A DNA stretch of 64,000 nucleotides from contig JACCLO010000042.1 in the NCBI GenBank assembly GCA_029448655.1, forward strand, positions 31,126 through 95,125, read 5' to 3'. The DNA comes from Wolfiporia cocos (Eukaryota; Basidiomycota; Agaricomycetes; Polyporales; Phaeolaceae). The notes beneath the pieces were generated by a model. The model worked only from the letters and a program-made list of their open reading frames with translations. It was not told where the DNA came from and did not search any database. The position numbers were made by a program, and so were the translations under genes. Shown here piece after piece: positions 58,378-64,000 of this stretch (the first letter of the stretch is position 1; every line of letters begins with the position of its first letter).

Positions 58378-59767
58378 TTATTCGATCGATGATCGGGATC
58401 TGGATTGCTGGACGACGAGTTCATTTGGAATCATGGTGATTCCCTCGTTGTCTTCGTAGCTTTCGTCTAGGTGATACAACCTGGACAATGGGTCGGCCAT
58501 GACTAGTATCCTCCCGGGGATGTGTTGTAATTTCAGGTCGAATTGCGAGAGGAATAGATGCCATCTCGCTAGTCGCCGATTTAGGCGCTGTGCGCTTCTC
58601 CAGTACGTCAGGTCTGATGATCGCTTCGGATCAAGATCCGATGCGGTGCTCCTTCTAACAGGTGCCGCCATTCTCTAGTGCTCGGACTATTCCGAGTAGT
58701 TCGCGATCATAGATTTCGTAGTTCCGTTCTGTGGATGTCAGGGATTGTGAGAGATATCCCACTGGCCGTTCACGCCCCGTTTCATCTGTCTGTTTTAGCA
58801 CTGCCCCTGTGGCAAACTGAGATGCGTCTGTTTCGAGGATGAATGGTTTCTCCTTGTCTGGCGTTCCTAGTGCGGGCGCCGTTGTGAATGCCTGCTTCAT
58901 GAAGTCGAACGCCTTTTGTTCTTTATCCGTCACTGGAATCCTGTCCCTGTGACCGTTTTCGTGAGATCCACAGGGTCGGGCGTGCGTTGAGTAGTGATCG
59001 ATAAATTTCCGATAGAAGTTTGCAAATCCTAGGAAGGATCTGACTTCCTTGAGATTTCGGGAGTCGGCCACTCTTTAATCCTATTGAGTTTCGCTGGGTC
59101 CATCTGGATGTTTCCTGGGGTGATGACTAGTCCTAGAAATTCGACTCTGTCGACACCGAAGGCGCATTTCTCGGGTTTCACAAAGAGATGGTTATCCACC
59201 AATCTCTGAAGATTCGCCGTTCCCGTTCCTTGTGTGTTTTCTCGTCTTCTGAGAAAATGAGGATATCGTCCATGTAAACAAGCACCCATCCTTCGAAGAT
59301 TTCTTCTTTCAGGATTTCGTTCATCATTGCCTGAAAGGTCCCGGGTGCATTGCACAATCCGAAAAACATAACCGTGGGTTCGTACAACCTTCGGTTTGTT
59401 TGAAGGCCGCTTTCCATTCGTCTCCTTTCTTGATTCGCACGTTGTTGTACCCGCTCTAAGGTCCATTTTCGTGAAAATCTTGCTCCTTTTAGCTTTTCCA
59501 GGAGCTCCGAGATTAATGGCAAGGGATAGACGTTCTTTATCGTTCCTTCGTTCAGATATCGATAATCTGACAGGGTCGTAGGCCGCTGTCTTTCTTTGGG
59601 ACGAAGAAGAATGGTGACGCCATCGGGGATTTTGAAGGGACTATGAATCCCTTGGCCAGGTTTTCTTTTAGGAATTCGTCCAGCGCCTGTTGCTCTTTAG
59701 GCAACAGTGCATAGACTTTGCAGTCCTTCGGCACGAAATCGGGTTTTAATTCGATTGCGTGGTCCAT
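58378..59767 (-). pseudogene. Reverse transcriptase and RNase H of the gypsy element
   Basis: Copies the element RNA into DNA and removes the RNA strand. Reading right to left: [10 protein letters not shown] and [14 protein letters not shown] (59760-59590), FFGLCNAPGTFQAMMNE and the catalytic YMDD (about 59270), FLGLVITPGNIQMDP, FLGFANFYRKFI (about 59030), the RNase H Asp in LETDASQFATGAVL (about 58830), then LARWHLFLSQFDLKLQHIPGR (about 58560). Five or more frame changes are needed. Confidence 0.9.
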
Positions 59768-60049
59768 GGTCTCGACGGGGGGAACGCCGCTGCGGACTCC
59801 TTACTGAACACCTTGGTAAAGTCTAGTAGGTGTTTCGGGACCATTTCCTCAATTGTTCGTTCTGGTTCAGGGGTTTTCTGTGCGAATTCTTGGGACTTCG
59901 TCAGCGCTTTCCTGACAGCATTGATGATTTGTATCTTTGTTCGGAACTTCTTTCGTGTTTCCCCTTTCTCTCCTATGATCCTAGGGTTATCTTTTGCAAA
60001 GCGTCGGATCGCTTCGTACTCCTCAGGAGTATAGAGCCGCTGTGCTGTT

Positions 60050-60470
60050 TCTTCTGGCTGGTCCGTAGATCCAAATCCTTTCTCCCCTCGTTCTGTTTCA
60101 TCTAGGTCTCGACCTCCAAAATGTCGGGGTTAGGTGTCGTTCGAAAATTATCTGGGCTATTCGCATGCCCGGGATAATTCTATGTGCTTTGTCTGAATAG
60201 TTGAAGACGATGGCTCCGACGTCTCCTCGGTAGTCCGAGTCCTATGATTCCGGCCTGTACTACCAGTCCGTGTCTGAGGGTGTTGCCTGATCGTCCGGCC
60301 AACCTTCCATACGATCCCTTCGGGATCTTCATTTTACTCCTGTGGAGACGAGTTTCCATCCTCCGGCGGGAATCTCGGTTTCTTCTGCAGCGTAAAGGTC
60401 ATACCCTGCGGCTTCTTGGGTTCCCCTGTCGGAATTTCCCTTCTGGAGCAACTACCATTTCCACCGTATC
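60050..60470 (-). pseudogene. dUTPase domain between protease and reverse transcriptase
   Basis: All five dUTPase motifs occur in order on the minus strand: AAGYDLYAAE (about 60390), GRLAGRSG (about 60300), DSDYRGDVGAIVFN with the catalytic Tyr (about 60220), GMRIAQIIFE (about 60165), and RGEKGFGST (about 60070). One-base frame changes lie before motif 2 and within motif 3. It differs in position from the dUTPase of the pol element at 14350, which lies after the chromodomain. Confidence 0.85.
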
Positions 60471-60611
60471 CATTTGGATCGTGGCTTCGGTTTCTTTTCT
60501 TCTGCCCCTAGTATTGATCGTACATCGACTGTTTGGTCCTTCAGTCGATTGTGGGGTTTTCGTCTTTTAGCCATCCATACCCTAGAATCATATTCTCTGT
60601 TCCGATCGATC

Positions 60612-60992
60612 CTACCAAGAATCGGACCTTTCGCGTTTTCTGGGTCTTCGGATATCGTAGTAGTATGGTGGCTTCTCGTCTATTCGCCCATCTTTGTTTT
60701 CTGTTCCGTCAACATTTTGACGATAATCGGGTTCTTCAAGGGTTGCGTGGGCACCTTGTATTTTTCTACCACTCTGCTGTGGATCAGGTTTGACATTGCT
60801 CCTGAGTCGATTAGTGCATTGCACTTCACGGTTTTGCCAGCGTCATGATTACCGGAATGAAGAGGGATCGATTCTTCTCGAACGAGGTAAATTACATGCG
60901 CTGCTTTCTCGGAGGGTAAGACCGTGGGCTTCCCTCCTAGGCAAAATCCTGTCTTCTACGAGCCGTGCTAGGAGCTCGGGGTTCTTGGCTTT
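60612..60992 (-). pseudogene. Aspartic protease of the gypsy element
   Basis: The catalytic motif appears as ALIDSGAMSNLI at about 60815-60790 on the minus strand, preceded by ESIPLHSGNHD. The frame is lost shortly after (KTKMGE then stop) and continues as ENKDGRIDEK in another frame. It processes the polyprotein in active elements. Confidence 0.8.
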
Positions 60993-62551
60993 CAGAGCCC
61001 TAATTGCTGTGACCGCTCTGTTAGCGGTGACATATTCAGTCTCTTCTTCGGAGACTTCTTCGATGCGAGCTTCTTGCTCGGCTTCTTCTTCTTCGGTTTT
61101 TCGAGTAGTCGCCTAGGGCGGGCTGGTTTCCTCGGCCTCTTCGGGCAGTCTCGCGACATATGTCCTGGCTGATGACAGGTGAAGCATTTTCCTTTCTTGA
61201 TGTGATCGTCCCTTTCCTGGGTGGTCATTCGATCTACATCCATTGCGTTCGGATCTTTCGGTGCGGTTGTCTGTGGAGCACTAGTGCGTCCGTTATTCTG
61301 TTCGAGGCTTGCCAAGCCTTTTTCTTGACAAACGGTTTGTCCCGTTTCAAGAATATCTTGTACGTATTTTCATAGTACGAGGCAGCGGACTGCCATTCAT
61401 CAATGGTTGCTGGTAGCGGTCGAACACCGATGATGTATCGGGTCGTGTGTTCGGGTAACCCTTTCTCAAAGAGGGTTATGAGCAACGCGTTCCGTCCGCG
61501 CTGTATCGATCGTACTGGGCCTTTCCGGCCAAGTTGTTGAACTCGGTGATATAATCATCAATGTCCTTCCTGTCCTGGTTACGTCCAGGATTTTCTTCCG
61601 CGCCTTCTGTACCTCTTCGATGGCTCCGAAGGCTTTCTGGAAGTCTGCATCAAACTGTGCAAGACTAGGTGGGAAGAATCGTTTCGTCTGGGGGTTCGTG
61701 TAAACCGGTGGTAATTTTGTTTCCACTGGCCTGTTTTCCCCTTGTTCGAAATATAAGAGAGGATAAAGATCACTCTCTGAACGTCGTTCTGGAATGATGT
61801 TTCGTACATCGTAAACCAGGAATTGCACTGGTTTATGAAGTTCTGCATGTCAGATCGTTCCCCGTCGAATACGTCTGGGGGATTGATCTTTATCATCGGG
61901 GGTCGGTAGTACGGGTTTGGCGCCGGAGGTTGAGCTGCGGCGCATTCGGTGGTGGAGGTCCTCCTCCTCCCGGGTATCCTCCACCTGGGTTTCCTGGGTT
62001 TCCTCCGGGGTTCCCTGGGTTTCCTCCAGGGTTTCCTCCTCCGGGGTTCGCGGGTTCCTCCTCCAATCCTCCAGGAGGGGGGGCATTCTCCTCCTCCGAG
62101 TCCGAAGTTTCCTCCCAGTCCTCCTCCGCTTGTACCTGCGGAGGTTCGTCCAAATAGGCCTGAAGGCCATGTTCCTGGGTTTGTCGTTCCCATTCCTCCG
62201 CTTGGGCTAGTCCAAGACGGATTTCCTCCGCTACCCATTCCGGTGCGTTCTGTGGGGGGTTTCCAAAGAGGTCTGTTCCTCCAGCCATAGGCCCAATCCC
62301 ACTCTGCGCAAAAGCAGATATAAATCCTGGAGGGTCCTGTCCTCCGGTCTGGCTGTTATCTGTTCCTGTAAAATTTCCAGATTTCTCCCATCATCTCCGA
62401 TGCGCTCAATTCCTGCCATTCCTGTGGCGCCCGAAGGCTGATTCGTATTTCCATCGGCATCGAAGGTTCTGTTGATGGTTTCGGTTTCGTTTTTGGTCAA
62501 CGTCGCGGTTGACATCGGAGGGAGTTCTCCAAATCGTTCGAAACGCTTCAC
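60993..62551 (-). pseudogene. gag: gag of the gypsy element
   Basis: The capsid-type polyprotein starts MSTATLTKNETETI (62551). A Gly/Pro-rich stretch (about 62100-61950) precedes the capsid core (YYRPPMIKINPPDVFDG; FINQCNSWFTMY; about 61905-61800). Then come FGAIEEVQKARK, LFEKGLPEHTTRYIIG (about 61475-61425) and a CCHC zinc knuckle CFTCHQPGHMSRDC (about 61190-61145) followed by a Lys/Pro-rich tail. It spans at least three frames. Confidence 0.85.
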
Positions 62552-62807
62552 GCGTTATTTCCCAAGCGGTCGTTCTTGCGGAGGGGTATACTTCTACCCA
62601 CTTCGATGCCCTATCTTCTCTTGGAATGACAACAATTCCTCCGCGGTTACGGAAGGCTCCAATGGTGTCAGTCCACTCGTATCGGTTGAGTCTGTAGACT
62701 CCCTGAATGTCCTCGGGCAAGAGTTCAATCAGTCGTGCTGGGAATTCTGGTCAAATATCATGTGCCCTTACACCGTGGTAGGTGAGGGTGTGATAAGCTC
62801 GACCTTC

Positions 62808-63508
62808 TGTTACGGGTCGAACACCCGTTCGTATATTCGAGTCGCGAATATAGATCGTTCTTCTGCATGTGGGCGTATAGCCGTATGCAAGGCAAATGCT
62901 CGTTAGATGCCTTCAAGTCCTAGGTGAAGTTCCTAGGAGATCGTATAATATCCAATACGCGTTAGAGGATATAATCTGTTCAGGTGCGAGTCGAATAGAA
63001 TATAAGACTCGCCTAAGTCCGAGAAGTCAGTGTCACTTCGAGGACTTAGTCGTTCGGTTGCTCGAGTGAGAAATAATGAGCGTAGTTTCCTACGTTTGAG
63101 AACGAGTATAAGACTTCTTGTTTATACAACAAGGTCGAGCTGAAGAGCCTTGACAATAAGTACATGAGCTTTTATACTATACGCTGGGTTTTAGGTCAAG
63201 TCCATCCCAGATGCCACGCTACTATCTACGCATAGTATCAAACGTTTGATAAGTATGTAGTGATGTATCCGAAACGATAGATAGGGATGATGGTGGTTGA
63301 ACACCATCTATCAGCTAATAAACGATGAAGTGAAACGGTGGCAGAGTTGGATCTGCCAAAGGTGAAACGCGCCCTACATGCTAATACAACTGGGGATGCG
63401 CCCAGTAGAGTCACGAGTAGCCAGGGGGTTGGTTGCGCACAAGTCCCTGTACGTATTCGCCCGGTGGTGAGTTCTGTCGATATTCGAAAAATCAAAATAA
63501 CCGTAACA
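62808..63508 (-). mobile_element. 5' LTR of the gypsy element
   Basis: 701 bases, a close copy of 55107-55813. Against that copy it lacks single bases at several short runs and has a handful of substitutions. The target duplication CTCCC follows at 63509-63513. Confidence 0.93.
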
Positions 63509-63555
63509 CTCCCCAACCTGAGTTGCCCGAGAAAATAGCACGGACTGAAGTGGAT

Positions 63556-64000
63556 TAGTGATGTGCCAGGCCCAGCCCAGCTCAAAAGCCCCGGCTTCGG
63601 CCCGGCTTGGATGGCCCATGGCTTTTCAAAACCTCAGGCCAGGCCCTCATTGACAGCTCACGGCTTGGCCCGGCCTAGGTCCCAGCTTGGCCGCGGCCTA
63701 CCACTGCTAAGATAATCGTCACTTTAGCTTCAGAGCTTGAGATTCACCTTTGCCAAACCTTTCCCAGATGAAATAGAACCTTTAATCCTCCGATCTATAG
63801 TAGGATTAAGCATGAAATAATCATTCACTAGCGCAGCATTCAGTAGCGTGCCTGCCATATGGGGGATCATATAGGCGCCAAAAGTGAGTGGCAGGCTTCA
63901 ACGTTGAGGACTGACTTTTCTGTAGTTTTAAATAAACAAGATAGTGCACAATGATTGAGTTGAGCATATAACTGGCCTGTATGGGCTTTATTGTGCCTGC
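63556..64000. mobile_element. Second hAT-like element, cut by the window edge
   Basis: It starts TAGTGATGTGCCAGGCCCAG and follows 25741-26430 closely, without the 245-base insertion carried by that copy. The left flank AAGTGGAT (63548-63555) is the expected 8-base duplication; the right end lies outside. The uninterrupted copy confirms the empty site of the 25977-26221 insertion. Confidence 0.85.

Larger units (their letters stand above)
55107..63508 (-). mobile_element. Complete Ty3/gypsy chromodomain retrotransposon
   Basis: 8402 bases, with 3' LTR 55107-55813 and 5' LTR 62808-63508, both TGTTACGG...CCGTAACA, and target duplication CTCCC at 55102-55106 and 63509-63513. A purine tract (GGGAGGGGCTGA in element sense) abuts the 3' LTR at 55814. 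Order from right to left: gag, protease, dUTPase, reverse transcriptase, RNase H, integrase, chromodomain, extra zinc-knuckle region. The frame changes many times, so the polyproteins cannot be made from this copy as written. The LTRs differ by about 13-15 events, roughly half of them single-base indels. No obvious primer-binding site complementary to its own LTR was found, so it may use a different primer from the TGTCAC-type elements. Confidence 0.93.

Noticed and set aside
61893..62290. Gly/Pro-rich plus-strand ORFs as collagen-like genes
   Set aside because: They are antisense to the repetitive Gly/Pro stretch of gag.
1..64000. CRISPR array, tRNA or rRNA genes
   Set aside because: No regularly spaced repeats with unique spacers and no tRNA or rRNA signature seen; the window is eukaryotic.

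Overview
This window reads as chromosomal DNA of a filamentous basidiomycete, probably an Agaricomycete. The evidence is short GT-AG introns of about 50-70 bases, Ty3/gypsy elements with chromodomains, a broken fungal kinase-like (FunK1-type) gene, a MULE transposase of a type I associate with Agaricomycetes, and meiotic and metabolic genes with many exons. Species cannot be assigned from the sequence alone.

Layout. (1) 1-11690: tandem LTR-internal-LTR-internal array, minus orientation, of a large LTR element with no recognisable protein. Its second internal copy carries a small complete LTR element (5071-6942) with identical LTRs. (2) 11691-16318: right-hand part of the Ty3/gypsy pol gene into which the array inserted (end of RNase H, integrase, chromodomain, then a dUTPase in the same frame after one stop codon), cut by a solo LTR and ending in its own 3' LTR. 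(3) 16319-26600: nested solo LTRs, most with 5-base target duplications, plus an antisense pol fragment, a decayed MULE transposase and a hAT-like element with an 8-base duplication. (4) 26987-38200: host genes, mostly broken: a zinc-cluster-like gene split by a solo LTR, an HpcH/HpaI aldolase pseudogene, an adenylate-forming (NRPS-like) enzyme, a Lunapark-like exon, and two unrecognised genes. (5) 39043-49929: the best preserved stretch. It holds a near-complete meiotic MSH4 gene (minus) and, on the plus strand, a gene with the architecture of meiotic axis core proteins (Red1/SYCP2 type: helical N-terminus, PH-like domain, long disordered linker, C-terminal coiled coil). Between them lie an RNase P Rpp40-like pseudogene and an unrecognised gene. 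(6) 51181-53847: kinase-like gene broken by a solo LTR and a frameshift. (7) 55107-63508: complete 8.4-kb chromodomain Ty3/gypsy element, minus strand, with frameshifts, a dUTPase between protease and reverse transcriptase, and an extra zinc-knuckle extension after the chromodomain. A second hAT-like copy runs off the right edge.

The most interesting signals are structural. In the two LTR elements where the 5' LTR and the primer site are both visible, the primer-binding site starts one base after the LTR and is perfectly complementary (12/12 and 11/11) to the R region of the element's own LTR, as in the self-primed Tf1/sushi group. At least six other LTRs keep a hairpin between the TATA box and this primer motif whose stem changes by compensatory pairs. 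Many single-base differences between repeat copies near the right end are indels, so some frameshifts there could be sequencing or assembly errors.
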